64,000 nt of DNA from Bacteroidetes bacterium 43-93 (GCA_001897855.1 MKUO01000027.1:1-64000), one strand, 5' to 3'; positions 43,246-51,811 are shown, counted from the stretch's first letter. Notes: generated by a model not told the origin, from the letters alone. Numbers and translations: made by a program.

Positions 43246-44496
43246 GTGCAGCTTTTCTTTTATAACATATTTCTCGCTCTATACACGTTTGGCATCCGTG
43301 TCACGGCCTTGTTCAATAAAAAAGCAAAGCAGTGGCTGGCTGGCAGAAAGAACATCCTGCGCATAGCAAAAGAAAGGCTGGCGGATAATAAAGAGCAGCG
43401 GATATGGGTTCACTGTTCCTCTTTGGGCGAGTTCGAGCAGGGACGACCTTTGATCGAAGCCATCAAAAAGCAATACCCTGCTTACAAGATCGTACTTACT
43501 TTTTTTTCGCCTTCCGGCTACGAAGTTCGCAAGGATTATAAATACGCTGATTATATCTTTTACCTGCCAATGGATGGCCGCAAAACAGCCGAAGAATTTA
43601 TTGGCATGGTCAACCCTAAGCTGGCCATATTCGTTAAGTACGAATTCTGGCACTACTATCTCGATCAGCTCCGAAAAAGGAATATACCAACCGTATTGGT
43701 GTCTGCGGCCTTCCGTCCGTCCCAGGCATTTTTTAAATGGCATGGTGGCCTTTTCCGCAACATGCTGCAATGTTTCACGCTCATTTTTGTGCAGGATGTA
43801 GAATCCAAAAGATTGTTGCAAACAATAGGCATAGACGATAACGTACTGCTTTCAGGCGATACTCGGTACGATCGGGTTTCTGAAATAGCAGAGATAGCTA
43901 AAAAGTTTCCTTTAATAGAAAAGTTTAAAGGCAAGGATTGCCTCTTGATAGCCGGTAGCACCTGGCCCGATGACGAAAAATTGCTGAAAAAGATACTACC
44001 TACGCTTCCCGACGACTGGGGGCTTATTATAGCACCGCACGAGATTAATAGCAACCATATAGAATATCTGCAGAATCTTTTTGAGAGCCATTGTGTGTTA
44101 TATTCAGAGCTATCCACGGAACCCAAGGGTTTCAGGGTGCTCATTATAGACAATATTGGGATGCTTTCCAGCCTGTACAGTTACGGCGAAATTGCATATA
44201 TAGGGGGTGGTTTCCAGAAGGGGGGCATCCATAACGTGCTGGAACCTGCTGTTTTTGGTCTGCCGGTATTTTTTGGCCCCCGGTACGATAAGTTTATTGA
44301 GGCCAAAGCCCTTGTTTCTCACCAGTTCGCATTTCCGGTATCAAATGTTACGGAATTTAACAATTTGTTGCAGCAGCTCATTCATGATGAGATCCATCTC
44401 AAAGCGCTGCAAAAGTCAATACGGGCCTATGTTTCATCGCAGGTAGGGGCTGCCGACAAGATAATGCAGGAGCTATCCGCCCGGTGGCTCCGCTAG
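43246..44496 (+). CDS. waaA: 3-deoxy-D-manno-octulosonic acid transferase
   Basis: The 416-residue inner-membrane glycosyltransferase (GT30) adds Kdo residues to lipid A precursor. It begins at GTG 43246, with one N-terminal hydrophobic anchor. IWVHCSSLGEFEQGRPLIEAI (about 53-73) contains the catalytic Glu of the family, and GGGFQKGGIHNVLEPAVFGLPVFFGP (about 322-347) is the CMP-Kdo binding region. It lies immediately before the Kdo-modification operon, which has its own promoter, and supports the LPS role of that cluster. With Kdo8N as donor it may attach the amino sugar. Confidence 0.95.
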   Translation: MQLFFYNIFLALYTFGIRVTALFNKKAKQWLAGRKNILRIAKERLADNKEQRIWVHCSSLGEFEQGRPLIEAIKKQYPAYKIVLTFFSPSGYEVRKDYKYADYIFYLPMDGRKTAEEFIGMVNPKLAIFVKYEFWHYYLDQLRKRNIPTVLVSAAFRPSQAFFKWHGGLFRNMLQCFTLIFVQDVESKRLLQTIGIDDNVLLSGDTRYDRVSEIAEIAKKFPLIEKFKGKDCLLIAGSTWPDDEKLLKKILPTLPDDWGLIIAPHEINSNHIEYLQNLFESHCVLYSELSTEPKGFRVLIIDNIGMLSSLYSYGEIAYIGGGFQKGGIHNVLEPAVFGLPVFFGPRYDKFIEAKALVSHQFAFPVSNVTEFNNLLQQLIHDEIHLKALQKSIRAYVSSQVGAADKIMQELSARWLR

Positions 44497-44531
44497 CTAT
44501 ATCCTTTCTTCAGGCTGTCGGGCTAAATGCT

Positions 44532-44539
44532 TACTTTTG
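44532..44539 (+). promoter_or_regulatory. -7 promoter element of the Kdo8N operon
   Basis: TACTTTTG, identical to the elements at 16854 and 19839, lies 18 bases before the kdnA start. No 11-bp repeat array precedes it. Confidence 0.55.
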
Positions 44540-44557
44540 CCATCTAAATTTTAAGAT

Positions 44558-45766
44558 ATGCCAGGTACAGAATTATTTGGTGCTGAAGAGAGGAAAGAGG
44601 TGAATGATGTATTGGAGACAGGTATCCTGTTTCGTTACGGCCATGATGCACAGCGCAATGGCCATTGGAAGGCCCGGGAATTCGAAGAAGAAGTTAAGAA
44701 AATAACCGGCGCTAAGTATGCACATGCCATGAGCAGTGGCTCTACTGCGGTAGCTACGGCATTGGCAGCTGCAGGCATCGGTACCGGCGACGAGGTGATT
44801 GTACCACCGTTTACTTTCATTGCCACTATAGAAGCTGTACTTTTTGTAGGTGCTTTGCCTGTATTTGCAGAGGTAGACGAAACACTTTGCCTCAGTGCGG
44901 AGGGCATTAAGAAATCTATTACACCAAAGACCAAAGGCGTATGCCTGGTGCACATGTGCGGCGGCATGGCAGAGATGGATAGCATCATGCAGGTAGTAAA
45001 TGAAAATAATCTTATTCTCGTAGAAGATGCCGGCCAGGCTTTTGCATCTTCTTACAAGGGCACATCTACCGGTTTGTTTGGCAAGGCAGGTAGCTATTCT
45101 TTCGATTTCTTTAAGATAGCAACTGCCGGTGAAGGCGGTGTGCTTGTTACCAATGACGAAGAGACTTATAACAAAGCAGATTATTATTCAGACCACGGCC
45201 ACAGCCACGTAGGTGCTAAGCGCGGTATGGAACAACATCCTATCCTCGGCTTCAACTACCGCATCGGCGAATTGAATGCTGCTGTAGGTGTAGCGCAAAC
45301 AAGGCGTGTGCCGCATATCCGCGAGGTAAACAGGAAGTATAAGAAAATGCTTACAGAGTTGTTGTCACAAACTCCGGGTATTGGCTTTGCTACCATTGCC
45401 GACCCTGATGGCGATTCTGCTACCTTCCTGAATATATTGATGGAAACACCGGAAGCTGCACAACGCACGGTAGATGAAATGAACAACGCAGGTGTTGCAG
45501 GATTCGACTATTGGTATAAGAACATGTATCATTTCATCAATCAGTGGGATCATATCAAGGAGATGCGCACAGCATCTAAGCTGGCTGTAGAAGTGCTCGG
45601 CGCTCCACAGGATTATGCAAACCTGCAGCTGCCTAAGACGCAGAACGTCATCGGCCGCCTGATATCTTTCGGTATCCGCTGCACATGGACAGAAGAACAA
45701 GTGCGCGACCTGGCTGCTAAGATCTCTGATTGTGTAAAAAAAGCATTAGCAACAGCACATGCATAA
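44558..45766 (+). CDS. kdnA: KdnA-like aminotransferase (8-amino-3,8-dideoxy-Kdo synthesis)
   Basis: The 402-residue PLP enzyme of the DegT/DnrJ/EryC1/StrS family has the cofactor Lys186 in SFDFFKIATAGEGG and the pyridine-binding Asp157 in VEDAGQAFASS, with SSGSTAVATAL at 59-69. On its own this family would only indicate a sugar aminotransferase. The adjacent iron alcohol dehydrogenase, kdsA and kdsB match the Shewanella KdnA/KdnB system, where KdnA adds an amino group from glutamate to the C8 aldehyde of Kdo. Start overlap with kdnB is eight bases. First gene of the operon. Confidence 0.85.
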   Translation: MPGTELFGAEERKEVNDVLETGILFRYGHDAQRNGHWKAREFEEEVKKITGAKYAHAMSSGSTAVATALAAAGIGTGDEVIVPPFTFIATIEAVLFVGALPVFAEVDETLCLSAEGIKKSITPKTKGVCLVHMCGGMAEMDSIMQVVNENNLILVEDAGQAFASSYKGTSTGLFGKAGSYSFDFFKIATAGEGGVLVTNDEETYNKADYYSDHGHSHVGAKRGMEQHPILGFNYRIGELNAAVGVAQTRRVPHIREVNRKYKKMLTELLSQTPGIGFATIADPDGDSATFLNILMETPEAAQRTVDEMNNAGVAGFDYWYKNMYHFINQWDHIKEMRTASKLAVEVLGAPQDYANLQLPKTQNVIGRLISFGIRCTWTEEQVRDLAAKISDCVKKALATAHA

Positions 45767-46838
45767 GAATTTTAAGAACATAGAAAAAGTAGTGTACGGA
45801 CGCGGAGCGTTCAGCACTATGGATAGCATATTAGAGCCTGTAAGAAAGGAGAACGATCACTTCGTAGTTTATCTTATCGATAACTATTTCATAGATAGTG
45901 ATCTTTCAAAGCGCTTAAACGCTCAACCCGGTGACGTAATTAAATTTATCGACGTAGAACCTTCTGAACCTACCACAGACCAGATCGACAATCTTCGCGA
46001 TGAGATATTGGGCGATAAGGGCTTGCCTTCAGGAGTGGTAGGCATCGGTGGCGGTAGCATTATGGATATTGCTAAGGCATTATCGCTGATGTTTACCAAT
46101 GAAGGTTCATCTACTTTATACCAGGGGCTTAATCTTATCAAAAAGCCCGGTATTTATCACCTTGGCGTACCTACCATTTCGGGTACAGGGGCAGAGGTAT
46201 CTATGACTGCTGTGCTTACAGGGCCTGAAAAGAAGTTGGGACTCAAATGCGACTGGACGGTATTTAACCAGGTGATCCTCGATCCGGAGCTGATTGCATC
46301 TGTGCCAAGAGATAAATGGTTCTATACCGGTATGGATACATATATTCACTGCATAGAGTCAGAAAATGGTATCCTCAACAATGCTTTTAGTCATGCTTAT
46401 GCTGAGCAGTCATTAAAACTTTGCCGCGATATATTCCTTGGGGATGTTGCGGGACAAACTGCTGAGAATGATGATAAGCTGATGGTTGCATCCCTGATGG
46501 GCGGCCTTAGCCTCACTTATTCAGAAGTAGGTGTTTGTCATGCCTTGTCTTATGGCTTATCTAAGATACTCGGAGAAAAGCACTGCTATGCAAATTGTGT
46601 AGCCTTCCAGCACCTGGAAGATTACTACCCGCAGGGCGTTGCGGAATTTAAGACAATGCTGAAGAAGCATGACGTAACGCTTCCACAGGGCCTTAGCAAA
46701 GATTGGAGCGACGCAACGGTAACAGCGATGGCACAGGTGGCGTATAACCTTACGCACATGTGGAACCACGCCATCGGCACCGACTGGAAAGACAAAATAA
46801 CTTTAGATACAATAAAAGCGCTGTACAGGCGCATGTAA
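45759..46838 (+). CDS. kdnB: KdnB-like metal-dependent Kdo 8-dehydrogenase
   Basis: This 359-residue iron-type alcohol dehydrogenase has the NAD motif GGGSIMD (97-103) and complete metal ligands Asp193, His197, His261 and His275. In Shewanella, KdnB oxidises the C8 hydroxyl of Kdo to an aldehyde that KdnA then aminates. The overlap with kdnA shows that the two are made together. The fold also serves glycerol or butanol dehydrogenases, so the assignment depends on the operon. Confidence 0.85.
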   Translation: MHKNFKNIEKVVYGRGAFSTMDSILEPVRKENDHFVVYLIDNYFIDSDLSKRLNAQPGDVIKFIDVEPSEPTTDQIDNLRDEILGDKGLPSGVVGIGGGSIMDIAKALSLMFTNEGSSTLYQGLNLIKKPGIYHLGVPTISGTGAEVSMTAVLTGPEKKLGLKCDWTVFNQVILDPELIASVPRDKWFYTGMDTYIHCIESENGILNNAFSHAYAEQSLKLCRDIFLGDVAGQTAENDDKLMVASLMGGLSLTYSEVGVCHALSYGLSKILGEKHCYANCVAFQHLEDYYPQGVAEFKTMLKKHDVTLPQGLSKDWSDATVTAMAQVAYNLTHMWNHAIGTDWKDKITLDTIKALYRRM

Positions 46839-46840
46839 TT

Positions 46841-47674
46841 ATGAGCGCAAAAAAAATAGCAGTAGGCAATATTAGCTGCGGTGCCGACGAATTGTTCCTC
46901 ATTTCCGGCCCTTGTGTTATAGAGGATGAAACTGTGATGATGAAAACGGCTGAAATGCTGAAAGAGGTCAGTAGTCGGCTGAATATTCCTGTTATCTACA
47001 AATCTTCTTTTTCTAAAGATAACCGAAGCAGCCTGAAGTATTATGATGGACCGGGTCTTGATAAAGGTGTAAAAATGCTGGCTAAGGTCAAGGAGCAATT
47101 TGGTTTCCCTGTACTTACAGATATTCACTACCCCGACCAGGCAGCACCAGCCGCTGAGGTTTGCGATGTTTTACAGATACCAGCTTATTTATGTATGCAG
47201 TCTGGCTTGTTAAAAGCAGCAGCTGCTACAGGCAAAGTGATCAATATCAAACACGGCCAGTTTCTTGCTCCTGAGAACATGAAACACCCGGTGGGCAAAT
47301 GCGTAGATGCAGGTAACGATAAGATCATCCTTACAGAGCGTGGCTACACCATGGGTTATAACGATCTGGTCGTAGATCCTAGGAGTTTCTACCATATGAA
47401 CCAATTGGGTTATCCTGTTGTGTTCGATATCACGCACTCCATCCGCAAATACGGTATTCCAAGCGCAGATGCAAAAGGAGGTGCCCGCGAATTCCTTCCT
47501 GTATTGGGTAGGGCAGGGGTTGCTTCCGGCGTAGATGGTGTATTCATAGAAACACACCCCGAACCGGAAAAGGCGCTTTGCGATGCCGCCAGCCAGCTTT
47601 GCGTGTATGACCTGGAAGAATATTTAAAACCATTAATTGAAATCCATAATTTGGAAGTCAAGTACCGTAACTAA
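46841..47674 (+). CDS. kdsA: 3-deoxy-8-phosphooctulonate synthase
   Basis: The ATG at 46841, two bases after the kdnB stop, gives 277 residues beginning MSAKKIAVGN; a longer frame runs into kdnB. The enzyme condenses arabinose 5-phosphate with PEP. ISGPCVIEDE (21-30) places Cys25 where metal-dependent KdsA enzymes have their ligand; metal-free forms such as that of E. coli carry Asn there. YKSSFSKDNRSS, the GGAREFLPVLGRAG loop and FIETHPEPEKALCD are typical. It needs arabinose 5-phosphate, yet no standard kdsD is in the operon. Confidence 0.96.
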   Translation: MSAKKIAVGNISCGADELFLISGPCVIEDETVMMKTAEMLKEVSSRLNIPVIYKSSFSKDNRSSLKYYDGPGLDKGVKMLAKVKEQFGFPVLTDIHYPDQAAPAAEVCDVLQIPAYLCMQSGLLKAAAATGKVINIKHGQFLAPENMKHPVGKCVDAGNDKIILTERGYTMGYNDLVVDPRSFYHMNQLGYPVVFDITHSIRKYGIPSADAKGGAREFLPVLGRAGVASGVDGVFIETHPEPEKALCDAASQLCVYDLEEYLKPLIEIHNLEVKYRN

Positions 47675-47683
47675 ATTCCAATC

Positions 47684-48168
47684 TCTAATTTCTAAATCCT
47701 AAAGGATGGAAAATAAGGTTTACGATTTAGAGAAAAGGACATGGTTGTTTGCCCGTAATGTGAGGCAGTTTGTAAAGAAGCTGCAACTTACAATTCCTAA
47801 TAGAGAAGACATTAAGCAGGTTGTAAGAAGTTCTGGATCAATTGGAGCGAATTATATTGAGGCAAATGAGTCTTTAGGAGATAAGGACTTTTTGATGAAG
47901 ATTAAGATATGTAGAAAGGAAGCTAAGGAGACTGGGTATTGGTTGTCTTTGATAGATACAGAGGATATTTTAGTTGGCGAAAGGAACGAATTGGTTCAGG
48001 AGGCAACAGAATTGAGGAAAATATTTGGAGCTATTTTGACTAAATCACAGGCAAAATTGAACTTAGACAAATAAAAATTACTCTATTTCGGATTTTGTTT
48101 AGAATTTAGCGTCGAATTTCAAAATACACGAGATTTTAAAATTCTGATATTAGGATTTAGATATTAGA
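47684..48168. mobile_element. putative inserted cassette with 19-bp inverted ends around a four-helix-bundle gene
   Basis: The left end TCTAATTTCTAAATCCTAA (47684-47702) is matched at 18 of 19 positions by the reverse complement of 48150-48168 (TTAGGATTTAGATATTAGA). The ends enclose one AT-rich gene and separate kdsA from the next operon gene, whereas all other junctions in the operon are 2-4 bases or overlaps. A further partial copy of the repeat (AGAATTTAGGATTTAAAATT) lies at 48166-48185. No transposase is present. Mobility is inferred from structure only. Confidence 0.5.
47706..48074 (+). CDS. four-helix bundle protein (23S rRNA intervening-sequence/S23 family)
   Basis: This 122-residue protein has the S23/IVP pattern: YDLEKRTWLFARNVRQFVKKL, SSGSIGANYIEANESLGDKDFLMKIKICRKEAKETGYW spread over residues about 38-76, and a final helix TELRKIFGAIL. 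The fold is a four-helix bundle related to the Avd accessory protein of diversity-generating retroelements; members are found as inserts in 23S rRNA genes and as lone genes in operons. Its role is unknown. It is visibly more AT-rich than its operon neighbours and is bounded by inverted repeats. It has no expected role in Kdo synthesis. Confidence 0.88.
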   Translation: MENKVYDLEKRTWLFARNVRQFVKKLQLTIPNREDIKQVVRSSGSIGANYIEANESLGDKDFLMKIKICRKEAKETGYWLSLIDTEDILVGERNELVQEATELRKIFGAILTKSQAKLNLDK

Positions 48169-48190
48169 ATTTAGGATTTAAAATTATATC

Positions 48191-49201
48191 ATGGAATTAT
48201 ACTTGGATTCTGCCAATCTCAAAGAGATTGAAGAAGGATTTAAACTGGGTTTTCTGGATGGTCTTACCACCACACCCACATTTATGCAACGCGAAGGCAT
48301 TACCGATATAGATGGCACTATTGTGCAATTATCTAAAATGGTACCTGTACTGCAAATCGAAGCACTGGGCAATACTGCCGAAGATGTGTTGAAAGAGGCA
48401 CACCGTCAGCTAAACCTGGGCCTTGATCCGAAGAGGACAGTATTTAAAATACCTGTTTCGCTGGAAGGTGTTCGCGCTTGCAACCTGTTGCGTAAAGAAG
48501 GTCTGCTGGTAAATGTACACCTGGTATATACGCTGCAGCAAGCTTATATGGCTATGCACGCCGGAGCTACTTATGTATGCCCGCTGGTTGGCCGCCTGCA
48601 AGATCAGGGTCACGATGCACTGGCATTGGTAGAGCAATGTGTGGATGCTGTTGAAACATACGGTTACGATACTAAGATCATGTTCAGTTCTGTACGTCAT
48701 GCAGAGCACGTGCGTAACGCTATCAACATAGGCGTACACACTATTACAGTACCGCTGAAAGTATTGAAAGGACTTACTGAAAACAACTTTACTACCGTTG
48801 GTACAGACCAATTCCTTGCTGATACACGTTTAATGACCGTAAGGGTTAGGGAAGCTGCTAATGGCGTTAACCCGGTGGTAAGTGCAGATGACACCCTGCA
48901 GAATGCATTGGTAAAAATGACTGGTTACGGCTTCGGTGCTGTAACGGTTGTTAATGGCGATGGCTCTGTAAAGGGTGTATTTACAGATGGCGATATCCGC
49001 AGGCTGTTGCAAAAAGATGGTGAGCATATCCTTGGCAAGAAAATGGGCGAGATGGAATATAAAACGCCTATCACGGTAGATGCAAATGCACTGCTGAATG
49101 ATGCAGCGGTTATCTTCAAGAAAACAAGTGTAGATACCATCCTGATTACAGAAGACGGCAAACCGGTAGGTATGCTCGATATCCAGGATATTAAAGGTTA
49201 A
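48191..49201 (+). CDS. transaldolase/fructose-6-phosphate aldolase-like domain fused to KdsD-like CBS pair
   Basis: The 336-residue protein joins two domains. Residues 1-216 align with the TalC/FSA family: MELYLDSAN (Asp6), TTTPTFM, the Schiff-base Lys86 in FKIPVSLEGV, AGATYVCPLVGRLQDQGHD and IRH-like VRHAEHVRNA. Gln55 (LQIEA) agrees with fructose-6-phosphate aldolase (Gln) rather than transaldolase (Glu), but the aldolase Tyr position is Leu (CPLVGR). Residues about 224-336 are two CBS motifs closely like the C-terminal half of KdsD: GVFTDGDIRRLL and GMLDIQDI. The SIS isomerase domain of KdsD is missing. In its operon place it may supply arabinose 5-phosphate. Confidence 0.85.
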   Translation: MELYLDSANLKEIEEGFKLGFLDGLTTTPTFMQREGITDIDGTIVQLSKMVPVLQIEALGNTAEDVLKEAHRQLNLGLDPKRTVFKIPVSLEGVRACNLLRKEGLLVNVHLVYTLQQAYMAMHAGATYVCPLVGRLQDQGHDALALVEQCVDAVETYGYDTKIMFSSVRHAEHVRNAINIGVHTITVPLKVLKGLTENNFTTVGTDQFLADTRLMTVRVREAANGVNPVVSADDTLQNALVKMTGYGFGAVTVVNGDGSVKGVFTDGDIRRLLQKDGEHILGKKMGEMEYKTPITVDANALLNDAAVIFKKTSVDTILITEDGKPVGMLDIQDIKG

Positions 49202-49205
49202 TACC

Positions 49206-49895
49206 ATGACTGAAATTATCAGCCATTTTAAAGGAATATTTGTGACAGAGCCTTTGCAATTACAGCAGAGGCTCTCACATGTTAAAGCCTATGTGTTCGA
49301 TTGGGATGGTGTGTTCAATGATGGCATGAAGGATGAGCATGGCTCCAGCCCGTTCAGCGAGGTAGATTCTATGGGTACCAACCTGCTGCGATATAATTTT
49401 TATCAGCAGCACAAAAATATTCCTGTTGTTGCCATTATATCCGGCGAGCAAAACAAAGCTGCCAATGCCCTGGCAACACGTGAACGTTTTCATTCTGTAT
49501 ATGGTGGTATCAAGTTCAAGGTAGAAGCGTTGAATCACATCTGCAGCACGTACGATATACACCCGTCTGAAGTAGCATTTGTGTTTGATGATGTCCTCGA
49601 TCTCTCCATAGCTGAAAAATGTGGTGTTCGTATAATGGTGCCACGTGCCTGCAATCCTTTATTGGTAGAGTTTGCTGTGCAAAATAACATGGTAGATTAT
49701 CTTACTGCCTGCGATGGTAGCAAAGGTGCTGTGCGTGAAGCAACCGAGTTGATAAGCGGCTTGTCCGGCATCTACCAGGAGACCCTGCACAATCGCATGA
49801 ACTTTACAGAATCTTACCGGGAATATTTGAGTACAAGGCAGCAATGCATCACCCGTTTCTATACCTCAAGAGAAGGTAAAATAACAGAGTTATAA
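49206..49895 (+). CDS. kdsC: KdsC-like HAD phosphatase (Kdo-8-phosphate phosphatase)
   Basis: The 229-residue HAD protein has the KdsC-type motif I YVFDWDGVFNDG (Asp32, Asp34), motif II IISGE, motif III Lys in GGIKFKVEAL and motif IV FVFDDVLDLSI. KdsC removes phosphate from Kdo 8-phosphate as a capless tetramer of about 170-190 residues. This protein has about 25 extra residues before the core and about 45 helical residues after it. The start is four bases after the transaldolase-CBS stop, and kdsB follows after three bases. Function is supported mainly by motif and operon. Confidence 0.85.
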   Translation: MTEIISHFKGIFVTEPLQLQQRLSHVKAYVFDWDGVFNDGMKDEHGSSPFSEVDSMGTNLLRYNFYQQHKNIPVVAIISGEQNKAANALATRERFHSVYGGIKFKVEALNHICSTYDIHPSEVAFVFDDVLDLSIAEKCGVRIMVPRACNPLLVEFAVQNNMVDYLTACDGSKGAVREATELISGLSGIYQETLHNRMNFTESYREYLSTRQQCITRFYTSREGKITEL

Positions 49896-49898
49896 TTT

Positions 49899-50642
49899 AT
49901 GATAGTTGGTATAATACCTGCACGTTATGCTTCCACCCGTTTCCCGGGAAAGCCATTGATTGACATTCGAGGCAAGTCGATGATACAGCGTGTATATGAA
50001 CAGGCATCTAAATCTTCTTCGCTTGATAAAGTGGTGGTAGCAACAGATGATGAGCGCATCAAAGAACATGTGCTTGCATTTGGAGGCAATGTAGTGATGA
50101 CTGCAGAAGATCATCCGAGCGGCACCGACCGCTGTTGGGATGCACTGCAGCAAATAGAAGGTAAATACGATTACGTGATCAACATCCAGGGTGATGAACC
50201 TTTTATCGACCCTTCACAAATAGATACATTGGCTGCTGTTCTTAAAGATGGTACAACAGAACTGGCCACGCTGATTATTCCTGTTGATAATCACGAAGTG
50301 TTGTTTGATATGGGCGAAGTGAAGGTGGTGCTGAACGACAATATGGAAGGGATGTACTTCAGCCGTATGGTCATTCCATACATCAAAGGTGTGCCGCAGG
50401 AAAGCTGGCATCAGCATCACGATTATTATCGACATGTGGGCATGTACGCTTATCGTACAGATGTGCTCGAACAGCTTACTGCATTGCCTGTTTCTTCTTT
50501 AGAAAAAGCCGAATCACTCGAGCAGCTTCGCTGGTTGCAAAAAGGCTTTAAGATCAAATGCGCTATCACTCAGTTTGACAGCCATTGCATTGATACACCT
50601 GAAGATGTTGAGAAGGTGCTGCGATTAATGAATATCGGGTAA
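49899..50642 (+). CDS. kdsB: CMP-Kdo (or CMP-Kdo8N) synthetase
   Basis: The 247-residue nucleotidyltransferase activates Kdo with CTP. IIPARYASTRFPGKPLIDIRGK spreads over 4-25, followed by VVVATDDERI, NVVMTAEDHPSGTDR, INIQGDEPFI and HVGMYAYR, all KdsB features. In Shewanella the KdsB homologue prefers the amino sugar Kdo8N; the same may hold here because kdnAB begin the operon. Its 3' end overlaps the convergent hydrolase-like gene by 18 bases. Confidence 0.95.
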   Translation: MIVGIIPARYASTRFPGKPLIDIRGKSMIQRVYEQASKSSSLDKVVVATDDERIKEHVLAFGGNVVMTAEDHPSGTDRCWDALQQIEGKYDYVINIQGDEPFIDPSQIDTLAAVLKDGTTELATLIIPVDNHEVLFDMGEVKVVLNDNMEGMYFSRMVIPYIKGVPQESWHQHHDYYRHVGMYAYRTDVLEQLTALPVSSLEKAESLEQLRWLQKGFKIKCAITQFDSHCIDTPEDVEKVLRLMNIG

Positions 50643-51695
50643 TATATCCCAGCCTACATGTTTATAGTTCGTTGGTCTGTATAATCGCTCGTCCTGCAGG
50701 TTCACATCTGCCCCATGCAGCAATGCACTATAATGCCTGATGGCTTCCACCTTAGCAGGTGCCCTTCCGGGTATAGATAAGAAGTTGCTATGATCGCGGT
50801 CGCATAGCATGTTGAAGTTAATATAGATCACGTCTTTACAGGTCTTTCTTAGTGGCCTTTGCCCCAACTGCAGTCTTTTGCTCACCAGGTAAGCTCCGCC
50901 CAATGTATAATCGTGGGTGTTATAGTGCACATAGATATGGCGTGCATAATGTATCTCATTCAGCCATTTACCGGTTCCTCTTCTCGGTACGCAGGGCGCA
51001 TTTAATATTAGGTTATCTACCCACACTTCGTTATTCAGTGTTCCTAATTTATGATGCAATACCATATCCCGCTGCAGGTTATTGCCCATGCTATGATAAA
51101 ACAGTGATATCTTTCCGCTGCCCATTTTATGCTCATCTCTTAGCTTCTTAATATGTTCCATTGCGGGTGAAAAATCCTTGTAATTAGTGCGCGCATTTTT
51201 CATGGCGAAGAAATAATTACCAAGGCTTCTCTTTGTGCTGCTAATACTCGGGTAGTCCAGCAATATCACATTCACTTTGTATTCGCCCGCCATACCTATG
51301 CCCCTTGCAATGTCAGATGTGAAAAGTTTACCCATCCCTTCTGTATATACCACCCAGTCATCATTTTTCTTTGGCTCTAAAGCTATCGCTTGTTCTAATG
51401 TAGCCACCGGCAGCACATGCCAAACGCCTCCACCAGAATAAACAAAGAAATAATGTAGCTGTGTTCCGTCGCGCTCCTCCGTCATATATCGCAGGCTGTC
51501 GAAATTTGCCTTACGGTTACTGATAACAACAATGGTAGTGTCCTTATCTGTGATCGACCTGTTGGGTATTGACTTTTCTAGTTTTACCATTTTCCAGAAT
51601 GCTTCCGAATTGAAATTGCCTATTGGGTTAGGTAATGGTTTTCCATAGCCCGTAGAGGTCATCAAAAGCAGTAATATCAGGATGATGTTGCGCAT
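50625..51695 (-). CDS. exported alpha/beta-hydrolase-like protein
   Basis: The 356-residue protein has a signal peptide (MRNIILILLLLMTSTGYG). DTTIVVISNRKANFDSLRY and later ISLFYHSMGNNLQRDMV (about 199-215) match the DUF900-type alpha/beta hydrolases, where the Ser of HSMGN is the nucleophile. DHSNFLSIPG near the end could give the His. The substrate is unknown. It is monocistronic and convergent with kdsB. Confidence 0.78.
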   Translation of the reverse strand: MRNIILILLLLMTSTGYGKPLPNPIGNFNSEAFWKMVKLEKSIPNRSITDKDTTIVVISNRKANFDSLRYMTEERDGTQLHYFFVYSGGGVWHVLPVATLEQAIALEPKKNDDWVVYTEGMGKLFTSDIARGIGMAGEYKVNVILLDYPSISSTKRSLGNYFFAMKNARTNYKDFSPAMEHIKKLRDEHKMGSGKISLFYHSMGNNLQRDMVLHHKLGTLNNEVWVDNLILNAPCVPRRGTGKWLNEIHYARHIYVHYNTHDYTLGGAYLVSKRLQLGQRPLRKTCKDVIYINFNMLCDRDHSNFLSIPGRAPAKVEAIRHYSALLHGADVNLQDERLYRPTNYKHVGWDILPDIH

Positions 51696-51811
51696 AATGT
51701 ATTAACGAACTTAAGTATAAAAATGTTCGAAATGCAGTCTAACCCCATTAGGGTTATAGGTATTTGGCCAATTTATCAATATTTTGAGGCACATTTTAAT
51801 ATTACGGTTTT

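Noticed and set aside
47706-48074. Diversity-generating retroelement suggested by the Avd-like four-helix bundle protein
   Set aside because: No reverse transcriptase, template repeat or variable repeat is nearby; the protein fits the lone S23/IVP type.
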